This document shows positions 21,120 through 30,405 of a stretch of 64,000 bases of DNA, piece after piece (positions within the stretch are counted from its first letter, which is position 1; each line of letters starts with the position of its first letter). The translations under genes were made by a program, and so were the position numbers. The stretch spans positions 1 to 64,000 of the forward strand of contig NZ_MDDP01000034.1 in assembly GCF_001999725.1 (NCBI RefSeq). The letters are read 5' to 3'. The notes under the pieces are model-generated. The model saw only the letters and a list, made by a program, of their open reading frames with translations. It was not told where the DNA came from and searched no databases. The stretch is from Cellulophaga omnivescoria. GTDB lineage: Bacteria; Bacteroidota; Bacteroidia; Flavobacteriales; Flavobacteriaceae.

Positions 21120-23531
21120 ATGCGTACTACCTTTTTTATATTTTTTTTATTGCTCTTTTTTGGTGCCTTTGCCCAAGAGATTGTTGTTGTAGACCAAGAT
21201 ACTTATGAGCCTATACCAGATGTTGCTATTTTCAATACTACCAAAACAAAAACGGCATTAACCTCTAAAAACGGTAGTGCAGATTTATCAATTTTTAATA
21301 AAAATGAGAAAATAGTTTTAAAACATATTGGCTACCAAACAAAAAAAACTACAAAAAATTTACTTCTAAAAAGAGGTAACACTATTTATATGGTACTTAC
21401 TGCCCAGGAGCTAGACGGTGTTGTTATGTCGGTCTCTAAATGGGAGCAGCAAAAAAAAGATATCCCTCAAAAAGTAGCATCCATAACAACTAAAACCATA
21501 GCATTTACAAACCCACAAACTGCTGCAGACGTATTACAAAATAGCGGTAAAATATTTGTTCAAAAAAGTCAGCTTGGCGGTGGTAGCCCTATGATTAGAG
21601 GTTTTGCAACCAACAGGCTGTTAATCTCTGTTGATGGTGTACGTATGAATAACGCAATTTTTAGAGGAGGGAATTTGCAAAATGTAATCTCTATAGATCC
21701 ATTTTCTATACAAAACACAGAAGTTATTTTTGGCCCAGGATCTGTTATTTATGGTAGTGACGCTATTGGTGGAGTTTTAAATTTTTATACCAAAAAGCCA
21801 AAATATTCAAAATCTGAACACGCCTTAATGAGCGGTAATGCAACTTACAGATATTCTACTGCAAATACAGAAAATACAATACATGCCGATATAAATTACG
21901 GCAAACAAAAATGGGCCTTTTTAACAAGTGTTAGTTATACAGATTTTGATGATTTAAAAATGGGAAACAATGGACCAAGCTCTTATTTAAGAAACAATTA
22001 TGTAACTACCATTAATGAAGAAGACCAATTAAAAACAAATAGTAATCCTAAAAAACAAGTTGGCTCTGCATATAACCAAATTAACGCAATGCAAAAGATT
22101 GCTTTTAAACCCAATGACAGTTGGAATTATGATTTGGGTATTTACTTTTCCGAAACATCTGACTATGGCAGGTATGATCGTTTAATAAGACCAACTAGTG
22201 ACGGCGAAGGCCTACGTTCTGCAGAATGGTTTTATGGACCACAAAAATGGTTTATGTCCAAAATAGGTTTGCAGCACCATGGCAAAGGAAAATTTTATGA
22301 TAGACTAAAAATAAACACTGCCTACCAACATTTTGGAGAAAGTAGAAACGATAGAAACTTTGGATCTACAACGTTAAGCAGTACAAAAGAAAATGTACAC
22401 GCATTGTCTACAAATATAGATTTAGAAAATAAACGTATTGGAGATTTACGCTTATATTACGGCCTAGAGTATGTATTTAACAAAGTGAATTCTAAAGGTT
22501 TTAATACCGATATAGAAAATAACCAAGTTACTAATGCTGCGTCCAGATATCCAGATGGTGCCACTTGGCAAACAACTGCTGGCTACATTAATGCAGAATA
22601 CAAAGCACAACCAAACCTTACACTGCTATCTGGCTTACGTTACAGTCACGTTTGGATTAATGCAGAATTTGACAAAACTTTTTATCCTTTTCCTTTTAAT
22701 GATGCCAATTTAAATACCGGAGCTCTTACAGGTAGCATTGGGCTTAGTTGGTTTCCTAAAGAAAATTTACAGATAACTTTTAATGGCTCTACTGGTTTTA
22801 GAGCGCCTAATATAGATGATGTTGGTAAAATATTTGATTCTGAACCGGGCTCTGTAGTTGTACCCAACCCAGATTTAGAAGCAGAATATGCTTATAATGT
22901 AGATTTAGGCATACAAAAGAATTTTAATGACAAAGTAATTGTAAACGCTACAGGTTTTTACACTTATTTAGTAGATGCACTAGTACGTAGAGATTTTACC
23001 TTTAACGGTGAAAAAGAAATAGAATACCACGGAGAATTAAGCAACGTACAAGCAATACAAAATGCAGCAAAAGCTTATGTTCATGGAGTGGAGCTTGGTG
23101 TAGACGCTTATTTTACAGAACACTTATCATTAAGTTCTAATTTAACATTTACAAAAGGTATTGAAGAAGAAGAAGATGGCACAGAAACACCAGGGAGACA
23201 TGTGGCACCAACTTTTGGAGATATCCATTTAATATGGAAAAATGACAAAATAAAGACAGACTTATTTTTTAACTTTAACGGAGAGGTATCTTACAGTAAC
23301 TTATCATCATCAGAGCGTAGTAAAGACTACATTTATGCAACGGACAGTAATGGAAATCCATATAGTCCAAATTGGCAAACACTAAACTTTAATACCAGTT
23401 ATAAATTAACAAATAATTTAATAGCTACTGTTGGTTGGCAAAACATTACTAACCAACGTTACAGAACATACTCATCTGGTATTGTAGCGCCAGGCACAAA
23501 CCTAATTTCATCTATTAGTTATCAATTTTAA
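21120..23531 (+). CDS. TonB-dependent outer-membrane receptor
   Basis: About 803 aa. The start is placed at the ATG directly after the recO stop (MRTTFFIFF), since this begins the signal peptide; an ATG 18 bp earlier would overlap recO. An N-terminal carboxypeptidase-regulatory-like domain (about 20-100) is followed by the plug domain (QKVASITTKTIAFTNPQTAADVL..., with GGSPMIRGFATNRLLISVDG) and a 22-strand barrel ending in ISSISYQF with the terminal Phe needed for outer-membrane insertion. The barrel segment TGFRAPNIDDVGKIF resembles haem/siderophore-type receptors. The ligand is unknown; no partner genes adjoin. Confidence 0.93.
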   Translation: MRTTFFIFFLLLFFGAFAQEIVVVDQDTYEPIPDVAIFNTTKTKTALTSKNGSADLSIFNKNEKIVLKHIGYQTKKTTKNLLLKRGNTIYMVLTAQELDGVVMSVSKWEQQKKDIPQKVASITTKTIAFTNPQTAADVLQNSGKIFVQKSQLGGGSPMIRGFATNRLLISVDGVRMNNAIFRGGNLQNVISIDPFSIQNTEVIFGPGSVIYGSDAIGGVLNFYTKKPKYSKSEHALMSGNATYRYSTANTENTIHADINYGKQKWAFLTSVSYTDFDDLKMGNNGPSSYLRNNYVTTINEEDQLKTNSNPKKQVGSAYNQINAMQKIAFKPNDSWNYDLGIYFSETSDYGRYDRLIRPTSDGEGLRSAEWFYGPQKWFMSKIGLQHHGKGKFYDRLKINTAYQHFGESRNDRNFGSTTLSSTKENVHALSTNIDLENKRIGDLRLYYGLEYVFNKVNSKGFNTDIENNQVTNAASRYPDGATWQTTAGYINAEYKAQPNLTLLSGLRYSHVWINAEFDKTFYPFPFNDANLNTGALTGSIGLSWFPKENLQITFNGSTGFRAPNIDDVGKIFDSEPGSVVVPNPDLEAEYAYNVDLGIQKNFNDKVIVNATGFYTYLVDALVRRDFTFNGEKEIEYHGELSNVQAIQNAAKAYVHGVELGVDAYFTEHLSLSSNLTFTKGIEEEEDGTETPGRHVAPTFGDIHLIWKNDKIKTDLFFNFNGEVSYSNLSSSERSKDYIYATDSNGNPYSPNWQTLNFNTSYKLTNNLIATVGWQNITNQRYRTYSSGIVAPGTNLISSISYQF

Positions 23532-23544
23532 AAATTTTAGACAT

Positions 23545-23574
23545 AAAAAAAACCCGATTAAATTAATAATCGGG
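23545..23574 (-). terminator. Terminator of the helical lipoprotein gene
   Basis: Stem CCCGATTA / TAATCGGG with a short AT loop is followed on the minus strand by a run of eight T. It sits in the 70-bp gap between convergent genes. Confidence 0.8.
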
Positions 23575-23601
23575 CTCTTAAAGTATATTTAAAAATATAT
23601 C

Positions 23602-24057
23602 TTAGTTAGTCATTTTAGTTGCATACTCTTGCAATTCTTTAGACTTAGCTGTCATATATTCTGTTAACTTTTTAGCATCATCAGCAGAAAGGTTTTTCAT
23701 AACTTCTTGAGATTTAGTAGCTAATTCTTGACCTTTTGTTCCTAAAGCAGCAAAAGCAGTCATATCTTTACTTTCAGCAGCTTCTTTATATTCACTAACA
23801 TATTCGTCATATGTTTTAACGTATTCTGCTACAGCAGCGTCATCAAAACTAGGAATACCATCTACCATTTCTGTAGCAGTTTCTTTTATTTCATCAGCAG
23901 CTTTGCTAGTTTCATCAGCAACTTTGTCTGCTGTTTCTTTAGCTGTATCTTCAACTGTCTCTGCAGCTTCTTTAGCTTTGTCAGTAGCTTCTTTACAAGA
24001 TACAAATGATACGCTAAAAGCTAGCATTAATGCAGAACCTAAGATTAATTTTTTCAT
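23602..24057 (-). CDS. Small helical lipoprotein
   Basis: A 151-aa predicted lipoprotein: signal peptide with lipobox VSC (Cys21), followed by a long Ala/Lys/Glu-rich stretch with repeating A-x-E-x-A-D-K type units (about 25-65), resembling late-embryogenesis/apolipoprotein-like amphipathic helices. A second helical segment rich in Ala, Lys and Met completes the protein. Such proteins are common in Flavobacteriia and have no assigned activity. A role in stress or envelope stabilisation is only a guess. Terminated by a strong hairpin just downstream. Confidence 0.75.
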   Translation of the reverse strand: MKKLILGSALMLAFSVSFVSCKEATDKAKEAAETVEDTAKETADKVADETSKAADEIKETATEMVDGIPSFDDAAVAEYVKTYDEYVSEYKEAAESKDMTAFAALGTKGQELATKSQEVMKNLSADDAKKLTEYMTAKSKELQEYATKMTN

Positions 24058-24400
24058 TCTTTTTAGTTTTTATTGTTTGTTATAATATATGTTATACCTA
24101 ATTTACGTTACAAAACATAATTTAGACGTACAAACCTATAAAAACTTTGGCAATTATGTTAACAAAAACATAAAAATATAAGCAATTGACTATAAATTAA
24201 TGTTTTATAAACGTTAAAAAAATAATTACTTCACTTACAAAAATTATCTGCTTTACCCACATACATTAGATAAACTATTAAAATATCAACAAAAAAAAAG
24301 AAACAACTAAAAAGGGGGCTCTTTTGCTTTTGAAAAAGTGTTTTTTACACAAAATTGATTAGTTTTGCAAACTTAAAATGTAGTACCAGAAGCACTTAAT
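24058..24400. other. 343-bp divergent intergenic region
   Basis: Very AT-rich, without a coding region that I can support. It must hold the promoter of the helical lipoprotein (minus). It also holds an exact TAGTTTTG box for ileS. The inverted pair TATGTT / AACATA near 24155 and a GTGT/ACAC hairpin near 24338-24350 are weak. No T-box-like leader is recognisable. Confidence 0.5.
24360..24367 (+). promoter_or_regulatory. -7 box for ileS
   Basis: TAGTTTTG followed by C is an exact TAnnTTTG match, 33 nt before the ileS ATG. Confidence 0.55.
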
Positions 24401-27400
24401 ATGAAGTTTGAGGAATATAAAGGATTAGATTTACCTAAAGTAGCAGAAAACATACTAGAATATTGGAAAGAAAACAACATTTTTGAAAAAAGTGTTACCA
24501 ATAGAGAAGGCGGAGAAGGATATGTATTTTTTGAAGGCCCACCATCTGCAAACGGTATGCCAGGCATTCACCACGTTATGGCACGTACCATTAAGGATAT
24601 TTTTCCTCGTTACAAAACAATGAAGGGGTACCAAGTTAAGCGTAAAGCTGGCTGGGACACACACGGTCTACCAATAGAACTTGGTGTAGAAAAAGAACTA
24701 GGGATAACTAAAGAAGATATTGGAAAAAAAATATCTGTAGAAGAATATAATGCAGCTTGTAAAAAAGCAGTAATGCGCTACACAGATGTTTGGAATAAAA
24801 TGACTGAACAAGTTGGGTATTGGGTAGATATGGAAGACCCTTACATTACTTACAAGTCTAAATATATGGAGTCTGTTTGGTGGTTGCTAAAACAAATTTA
24901 TAGCAAAGACTTAATTTACAAAGGATACACAATACAACCATACTCACCTAAGGCGGGTACCGGACTTAGTTCTCATGAACTAAACCAACCAGGCACATAC
25001 CAAGATGTTACAGATACTACAGTAACGGCACAGTTTAAGGCTCATAAAGAAACCTTACCAGAAGCTTTTAAAAATGAAGACGGAGACATTTACTTTATTG
25101 CCTGGACAACAACTCCTTGGACATTACCATCTAATACAGCATTAACTGTTGGTCCTAAAATAGATTATGTTTTAGTACAAACTTTTAATCAATATACTTT
25201 TGAGCCTATTAAAGTTATACTGGCAAAAAACCTAGTAGGTAAGCAATTTAGTGGTAAGTTTTTTGCAGCAGAAAGTAGCGAAGATTTAAAAAGCTACAGC
25301 TCAACAGACAAAAAAATACCGTACCAAGTTATTGCAGAGGTAAAAGGCACAGATTTATTAAATGCTACTTATGAGCAGCTTATAGATTATGTATTACCAT
25401 ACCAAAATGCAGAACACGCATTTAGAGTAATTTTAGGTGATTTTGTTACCACAGAAGATGGTACTGGTATTGTACACACCTCTCCTACTTTTGGTGCAGA
25501 TGATGCTATGGTTGCCAAACAAGCTACTCCAGAAATACCGCCTATGCTGGTATTAGATGAGAATGACAACCCTGTTCCTTTAGTTGACTTACAAGGTAAG
25601 TTTAGAAAAGAACTAAAAGAATTTGGAGGCAAATATGTTAAAAATGAATATTACGCAGATGGCGAAGCTCCTGAACGTTCTATAGATGTAGAAATTGCCA
25701 TAAAATTAAAAGAGGAAAACAGAGCTTTTAAAGTTGAAAAATACGTACACAGTTACCCTAATTGCTGGCGTACAGACAAACCTATATTATACTACCCATT
25801 AGACTCTTGGTTTATTAAGGTAACAGACGTTAAAGAAAAAATGTTTAGCCTTAATGAAACTATAAACTGGAAACCTAAATCTACTGGAGAAGGCCGTTTT
25901 GGTAACTGGCTAGCTAATGCAAATGATTGGAACCTATCTAGATCTCGTTACTGGGGTATTCCATTACCAATTTGGAGAACAGAAGACGGTAAAGAAGAAA
26001 TAATAATTGGTTCTGTACAGGAATTAAAAGAAGAAATGGCAAAAGCAGTTGCTGCTGGCATTCTAGAAAAAGATATTTTTGAAGATTTTGTTGTTGGTGA
26101 TATGACTGAAGAAAACTATAACAAAATAGATCTTCATAAAAACATTGTAGACCAAATAACATTGGTTTCTGCTAGCGGAAAGCCAATGAAAAGAGAAAGT
26201 GACCTAATTGACGTATGGTTTGACAGTGGCTCTATGCCTTACGCACAATGGCACTACCCTTTTGAAAACAAAGAACTAATAGATGAAAACAAAGCATATC
26301 CAGCAGATTTTATTGCAGAAGGTGTAGACCAAACGCGTGGTTGGTTTTATACACTGCACGCAATATCTACAATGGTTTTTGATTCTGTTGCCTATAAAAA
26401 TGTAGTATCTAATGGTTTAGTTTTAGATAAAGACGGCAAAAAAATGTCTAAACGCTTAGGCAATGCTGTAGACCCGTTTGAAACCATGAACGAGTTTGGG
26501 CCAGATGCTACCCGTTGGTATATGATTTCTAATGCAAACCCTTGGGACAATTTAAAGTTTGACCTAGAGGGCATAGCAGAGGTAAAAAGAAAATTCTTTG
26601 GCACATTATACAACACCTACTCTTTCTTTGCTTTATACGCTAACATAGACAACTTTAGCTATACTGAAGAAGATGTTCCGTTAAATGAAAGACCAGAAAT
26701 AGACCAGTGGATACTATCAGAATTACACACCTTAATACATAAGGTAGACCAAGCCTATGCAGATTATGAACCAACAAAAGCTGCAAGGTTAATATCTAAC
26801 TTTGTACAAGAAAACCTAAGTAACTGGTATGTACGTTTATGCAGAAGACGTTTTTGGAAAGGAGATTACCAACAAGATAAAATATCTGCCTACCAAACGT
26901 TATATACTTGCCTAGAAACTGTTGCTAGATTATCTTCTCCTATTGCTCCGTTCTTTATGGACAGACTTTACAAAGATTTAACCCAAGCAACCACTAAAGA
27001 AAAAGCTGAAAGTGTACATTTGGCTGATTTTCCAAAATACAACGAAGCACTTGTAAACAAAGAGCTAGAAAGTAAAATGGAAAAGGCACAAACTATATCA
27101 TCATTAGTATTGTCTATTCGTCAAAAAGAAAAAATAAAAGTACGCCAACCACTACAAAGAATAATGGTTCCTGTACTAGACGACAAACAAAAAAATGAGA
27201 TTGAAGCTGTTGCAGATTTAATAAAATCTGAAGTAAACGTAAAGGAAATTGAGCTTTTAGATGATGCATCTGGCATACTGGTTAAACAAATAAAACCAAA
27301 TTTTAAAGTTTTAGGTCCTAAGTACGGAAAGGATATGAAGCTGATTGCCAAAGCAGTAGGAGAATTAAACCAAGATGACATCCAAAAAATTGAGCAAAAC

Positions 27401-27802
27401 GGCGAAATAATTATTGTTATTGAGAATAAAAGTATTAATTTACAGTTACAAGATGTAGAGATTTTGTCTCAAGACATAGAAGGTTGGCTAGTTGCTAGCT
27501 CCGGTAGTTTAACCGTTGCTTTAGATGTTACAATTAGTGAAGATCTTAGAAAAGAAGGTATTGCTAGAGAGTTGGTAAATAGAATTCAAAATCTAAGAAA
27601 AGAATCTGGTTTTGAAGTAACTGACAAAATTGATATTAAAATATTAAAAGATGGTTATGTAGAAAATGCTGTTGCAGACAACATAACATATATTAAAACT
27701 GAAACATTAACAGCGGAACTTAATTTTGAGGAAAAACTGGACAATGGCACAACAATTGCTTTTGATGAAGTAAATACAAAATTGTTTATCCAAAAACATT
27801 AA
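24401..27802 (+). CDS. ileS: Isoleucyl-tRNA synthetase, long eukaryote-like form
   Basis: It charges tRNA-Ile and edits mischarged valine. The 1133-aa class I synthetase has the HIGH region as GPPSANGMPGIHH, the editing (CP1) domain with AWTTTPWTLPSNTAL and EDGTGIVHTSPTFG, and the KMSKS motif as KKMSKRLGNAVDP. The KMSKR form and the length match the eukaryote-like (type 2) IleRS group, in which mupirocin sensitivity is usually low; that is inference from the family. There is no C-terminal zinc ribbon. The DksA-like gene starts 5 bp after the stop, making a dense ileS-dksA-lspA region. Confidence 0.97.
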   Translation: MKFEEYKGLDLPKVAENILEYWKENNIFEKSVTNREGGEGYVFFEGPPSANGMPGIHHVMARTIKDIFPRYKTMKGYQVKRKAGWDTHGLPIELGVEKELGITKEDIGKKISVEEYNAACKKAVMRYTDVWNKMTEQVGYWVDMEDPYITYKSKYMESVWWLLKQIYSKDLIYKGYTIQPYSPKAGTGLSSHELNQPGTYQDVTDTTVTAQFKAHKETLPEAFKNEDGDIYFIAWTTTPWTLPSNTALTVGPKIDYVLVQTFNQYTFEPIKVILAKNLVGKQFSGKFFAAESSEDLKSYSSTDKKIPYQVIAEVKGTDLLNATYEQLIDYVLPYQNAEHAFRVILGDFVTTEDGTGIVHTSPTFGADDAMVAKQATPEIPPMLVLDENDNPVPLVDLQGKFRKELKEFGGKYVKNEYYADGEAPERSIDVEIAIKLKEENRAFKVEKYVHSYPNCWRTDKPILYYPLDSWFIKVTDVKEKMFSLNETINWKPKSTGEGRFGNWLANANDWNLSRSRYWGIPLPIWRTEDGKEEIIIGSVQELKEEMAKAVAAGILEKDIFEDFVVGDMTEENYNKIDLHKNIVDQITLVSASGKPMKRESDLIDVWFDSGSMPYAQWHYPFENKELIDENKAYPADFIAEGVDQTRGWFYTLHAISTMVFDSVAYKNVVSNGLVLDKDGKKMSKRLGNAVDPFETMNEFGPDATRWYMISNANPWDNLKFDLEGIAEVKRKFFGTLYNTYSFFALYANIDNFSYTEEDVPLNERPEIDQWILSELHTLIHKVDQAYADYEPTKAARLISNFVQENLSNWYVRLCRRRFWKGDYQQDKISAYQTLYTCLETVARLSSPIAPFFMDRLYKDLTQATTKEKAESVHLADFPKYNEALVNKELESKMEKAQTISSLVLSIRQKEKIKVRQPLQRIMVPVLDDKQKNEIEAVADLIKSEVNVKEIELLDDASGILVKQIKPNFKVLGPKYGKDMKLIAKAVGELNQDDIQKIEQNGEIIIVIENKSINLQLQDVEILSQDIEGWLVASSGSLTVALDVTISEDLRKEGIARELVNRIQNLRKESGFEVTDKIDIKILKDGYVENAVADNITYIKTETLTAELNFEEKLDNGTTIAFDEVNTKLFIQKH

Positions 27803-27807
27803 AAACT

Positions 27808-28191
27808 ATGGCGCAAGATTTAAACGTGAGATACGGTGACAAAGACTTAGAAGAATTTAAAGTTTTAATTACTGAAAAAATAAATAAAGCTAAAGAGCAT
27901 TTAGAACTTTTAAAAAGTGCTTATATGAATGACGGCAACAATGGTACCGATGATACATCGCCAACATTTAAGGCATTTGAAGAAGGCTCACAAACAATGA
28001 GCAAAGAAGCAAATACACAACTAGCAATTCGTCAAGAAAAATTTATTCGCGATTTAAAAAATGCCTTGTTACGTATAGAGAACAAAACTTATGGCGTATG
28101 TAGAGTTACTGGCAAACTAATTAACAAAGAACGATTAAAATTAGTGCCACATGCTACACTTAGTATAGAAGCTAAAAATATGCAAAAATAA
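27808..28191 (+). CDS. DksA/TraR-family protein with a degenerate zinc finger
   Basis: A 127-aa protein with a long helical coiled-coil N-terminus and a C-terminal region aligned with the DksA/TraR C4 finger (YGVCRVTGKLINKERLKLVPHA as separate recognisable pieces around residues 95-116). Only the first of the four zinc cysteines remains (Cys98); the other three positions are Thr101, Ser119 and Ala122. DksA relatives bind the RNA polymerase secondary channel. This one would need to fold without zinc. It is co-transcribed with ileS (5-bp gap), a common Bacteroidota order, and is followed by a strong terminator. Confidence 0.85.
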   Translation: MAQDLNVRYGDKDLEEFKVLITEKINKAKEHLELLKSAYMNDGNNGTDDTSPTFKAFEEGSQTMSKEANTQLAIRQEKFIRDLKNALLRIENKTYGVCRVTGKLINKERLKLVPHATLSIEAKNMQK

Positions 28192-28217
28192 AAAAACGCC
28201 CTTTTAGGGCGTTTTTT
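28191..28217 (+). terminator. Terminator of the ileS - dksA-like unit
   Basis: A 12-bp perfect stem AAAAAACGCCCT / AGGGCGTTTTTT with a three-nucleotide loop and six terminal T. It begins at the DksA-like stop codon and ends 10 nt before the next ATG. Confidence 0.9.
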
Positions 28218-28227
28218 AATACCATAT

Positions 28228-28848
28228 ATGAAATATACATTATACATAATATTACTGTTTTCTTTCGGTTTTTTAAATGCTCAGAAAATTGTAGAAAAAA
28301 CAGTTTTAAATGACCATATATCATTAATTAATATAGATACAGAAAATTGCTATAAGGTAACATTAGAAACGGGTAACACCGAAGATGTAGTTGTTTCCGC
28401 AAATATAGAAGGAGAATACAAAAAAGATTTAGTTTTAGAAATTAAAGAGGAAGCTGCTAGCATTTTTATTACTACTGGCTTTAGCCCTACTTTTACTTCT
28501 CCCAATGACAAACTTAGCGCACATAAAGTAATTTCAATATCACTACATATTATAGTACCACAATACAAAAATGTAAAATTATATGGCAAAAGTTCTAACA
28601 TTACAGCATCTGGTAATTACAAAAATTTAAACATTACTTTATTAGACGGGTATTGTATGCTACAGAACATCTCTGAGGCTATAACCGCTAGCACCCAGAG
28701 TGGCAATATAATAGTAAAAGGCAATAATGCTATTGTAAAAGCATCTACTAAATATGGTAAAATTTACCAAGATAAACTCCTAAAAGGAAATACAATTTTT
28801 AACTTATCTTCTATTACTGGAGACATACACATAAGTAAAACCAAATAA
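28228..28848 (+). CDS. DUF4097/GIN-like adhesin-type protein
   Basis: A 206-aa secreted protein with a signal peptide (1-18, ending FLNA). The body repeats short strands ending in Gly/Asn steps (VKLYGKSSNITASGNYKNLNI..., TQSGNIIVKG, TKYGKIYQD, ITGDIHIS), the pattern of a right-handed beta-helix as in the DUF2807/DUF4097 group. No catalytic motif is visible; function is unknown. Located between the ileS/dksA-like terminator and lspA, with the lspA promoter box just after its stop. Confidence 0.75.
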   Translation: MKYTLYIILLFSFGFLNAQKIVEKTVLNDHISLINIDTENCYKVTLETGNTEDVVVSANIEGEYKKDLVLEIKEEAASIFITTGFSPTFTSPNDKLSAHKVISISLHIIVPQYKNVKLYGKSSNITASGNYKNLNITLLDGYCMLQNISEAITASTQSGNIIVKGNNAIVKASTKYGKIYQDKLLKGNTIFNLSSITGDIHISKTK

Positions 28849-28853
28849 TTGTC

Positions 28854-28861
28854 TATTTTTG
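28854..28861 (+). promoter_or_regulatory. -7 box for lspA
   Basis: TATTTTTG followed by CC matches TAnnTTTG exactly, 20 nt before the lspA ATG. Confidence 0.5.
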
Positions 28862-28881
28862 CCAAATCTATCTTGTAAAGA

Positions 28882-29520
28882 ATGAGTTTAAAAAAATCTG
28901 CATTAATAGTAATACTAATTTTATTAGTAGACCAAATAAGTAAAATATACGTAAAAACTACTTTTACGTACCAACAATCTGTAGAAGTATTTAGTTGGTT
29001 TAAAATTCTATTTATAGAAAATGAAGGCGCTGCTTGGGGTGCTAAATTAAGTGATATTTTCCCTATTGCAGACAGCACAGGAAAATTAATACTAACCGTT
29101 TTTAGACTATTTGCTGTTGCAGGTATTGGCTATTGGCTTTTTGACACCATAAAAAAACAATCGCCAAAAGTACTAATATTTGCTGTTTCATTAATTTTTG
29201 CTGGTGCTTTAGGCAATATAATAGACTCTGTTTTTTACGGAGCAATTTTTGACGAAAGCTATGGCAAAGTAGCTACTTTATTTTCAGACGAACCATACAG
29301 CAGTCTTTTTCATGGTAAAGTTGTAGATATGCTTTATTTTCCTATTGTACAAAACGCAGTTTTACCATCTTGGATACCTATAATTGGAGGCAATACGTTC
29401 AGTTTTTTTGAACCAGTTTTTAATATTGCAGATACAGCAATAAGTACAGGTGTTGGTATATTATTAGTTTTTAACAAAAAAGCTTTTGGCACTAAAACTC
29501 ATAAATCTGCTGAGGAGTAA
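28882..29520 (+). CDS. lspA: Lipoprotein signal peptidase
   Basis: It cleaves the signal peptide of prolipoproteins after lipid modification; an inner-membrane aspartyl protease. The 212-aa protein has four transmembrane helices. The start LLVDQISKIYVKT, the ENEGAAWG segment, the catalytic aspartate in GALGNIIDSVFYG, and the second in FNIADTAIS are diagnostic. It is longer than E. coli LspA owing to an extra loop after GALGNIID, usual in Bacteroidota. It serves the many lipoproteins encoded in this window. Its 3' end overlaps the convergent cyclo-ligase gene by 29 bp. Confidence 0.96.
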   Translation: MSLKKSALIVILILLVDQISKIYVKTTFTYQQSVEVFSWFKILFIENEGAAWGAKLSDIFPIADSTGKLILTVFRLFAVAGIGYWLFDTIKKQSPKVLIFAVSLIFAGALGNIIDSVFYGAIFDESYGKVATLFSDEPYSSLFHGKVVDMLYFPIVQNAVLPSWIPIIGGNTFSFFEPVFNIADTAISTGVGILLVFNKKAFGTKTHKSAEE

Positions 29521-30052
29521 CACAATAATTTAAAGGAACATCATTTTTATAAACATCTGTAATTTGTTCTTCTGCTTCAAAAAAAGACAACCCTATTTTT
29601 AATACATTGGGTTTGCATTCTTTTAAAAAGGCATCGTAAAAACCCTTACCATAACCAATTCTGTTTCCCTTTTTATCAAAAGCTAAAAGTGGCATAAAAA
29701 CAACTTCTATTTTATTAGGTGGTATTTCAATTCCGTCTAATGGCTCTGGCACATTATACCTATTCTTTTTTATTACCGTACTATCTGTAAGTAAAAAATT
29801 AGTAAGTGTATTGTTAGCATTCATTTTAGGTAAAATAACGTGTTTATCTTTACCTTGTAATATTGTTAAAATAGTACTTGTATCTATTTCCTTTTTTTCT
29901 TCTATAGATAAAAAAATGTGATAATAATTAAAATCCCAAATAGGCATTTTTAGCAGTTGGTTGGCAATTTCTACGCTGTAATTGTCTGCGGCATCAGCAC
30001 TCATTTTTTCCCTAAGCAAAAGGTACTTTGCGCGTAATTCTTTTTTTATCAT
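29492..30052 (-). CDS. 5-formyltetrahydrofolate cyclo-ligase
   Basis: It converts 5-formyl-THF into 5,10-methenyl-THF using ATP, returning folate to one-carbon metabolism. The 186-aa protein has the family pattern: N-terminal KKELRAKYLLLR, and the C-terminal ATP-binding signature FDKKGNRIGYGKGFYDAFL. Length is normal for the YgfA/MTHFS family. A 28-codon membrane ORF lies 19 bp upstream on the same strand and may be co-transcribed. The 3' end overlaps lspA on the opposite strand by 29 bp. Confidence 0.93.
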   Translation of the reverse strand: MIKKELRAKYLLLREKMSADAADNYSVEIANQLLKMPIWDFNYYHIFLSIEEKKEIDTSTILTILQGKDKHVILPKMNANNTLTNFLLTDSTVIKKNRYNVPEPLDGIEIPPNKIEVVFMPLLAFDKKGNRIGYGKGFYDAFLKECKPNVLKIGLSFFEAEEQITDVYKNDVPLNYCVTPQQIYEF

Positions 30053-30071
30053 TTATTTTTAAATAGCGTTT

Positions 30072-30158
30072 TTATTCATTAGATGATATAGCTTCGTAAA
30101 TTACCAAAAAAATCATCATTAATAAATAAGCACCCATAGCTACAACGTATAACTCCAT
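30072..30158 (-). CDS. Candidate 28-aa single-helix membrane protein
   Basis: ATG to TAA gives a 28-residue peptide: a short polar N-terminus (MELYV), a continuous hydrophobic stretch (VAMGAYLLMMIFLVIY) long enough to span the membrane, and an acidic polar tail ending SSNE. It lies 19 bp before the 5-formyl-THF cyclo-ligase start on the same strand, with a palindrome 18 bp upstream. I do not recognise the family. The regular helix-plus-charged-tail plan argues for a real microprotein, but this size arises by chance too. Confidence 0.4.
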   Translation of the reverse strand: MELYVVAMGAYLLMMIFLVIYEAISSNE

Positions 30159-30175
30159 GCTTTTCAAAATTTTAG

Positions 30176-30190
30176 GATTACAATGTAATC
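30176..30190. promoter_or_regulatory. 15-bp palindrome upstream of the small membrane ORF
   Basis: GATTACA-A-TGTAATC has 7-bp perfect arms around one base and lies 18 bp upstream of the small ORF start. Operator-like; no regulator is identifiable. Confidence 0.35.
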
Positions 30191-30405
30191 ATTTTTTTTT
30201 ACAAAAATCGATTAAGGGTGCATTTTTACCGATTAAAAGTATCGTTAATAAAAATAATACTACTTTTTACAGGAGAAGTACATCAATATATAAAACTTTT
30301 ACAACATACAGTAAAATCTATATTTAATTGTTAAAAAAGCGTTAGCATAAGTAAAAAGACTACGCTAAAACAAGCACAATCAAAAAAAGAGATTATTTTT
30401 ACTCT

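Larger units (their letters stand above)
30053..30405. other. 353-bp region between the cyclo-ligase gene and uvrC
   Basis: It contains the tiny minus-strand ORF described separately, a near-perfect 15-bp palindrome at 30176-30190, and AT-rich sequence upstream of uvrC with no convincing promoter box. An imperfect inverted pair AGCGTTAG / CTACGCT lies near 30336-30366. Confidence 0.5.

Noticed and set aside
24240-24400. T-box leader before ileS
   Set aside because: No specifier loop, T-box sequence or antiterminator could be seen, and these are not expected in Bacteroidota.
30336-30366. Inverted pair AGCGTTAG / CTACGCT upstream of uvrC
   Set aside because: Imperfect with a bulge and a long loop; not better than chance in AT-rich sequence.
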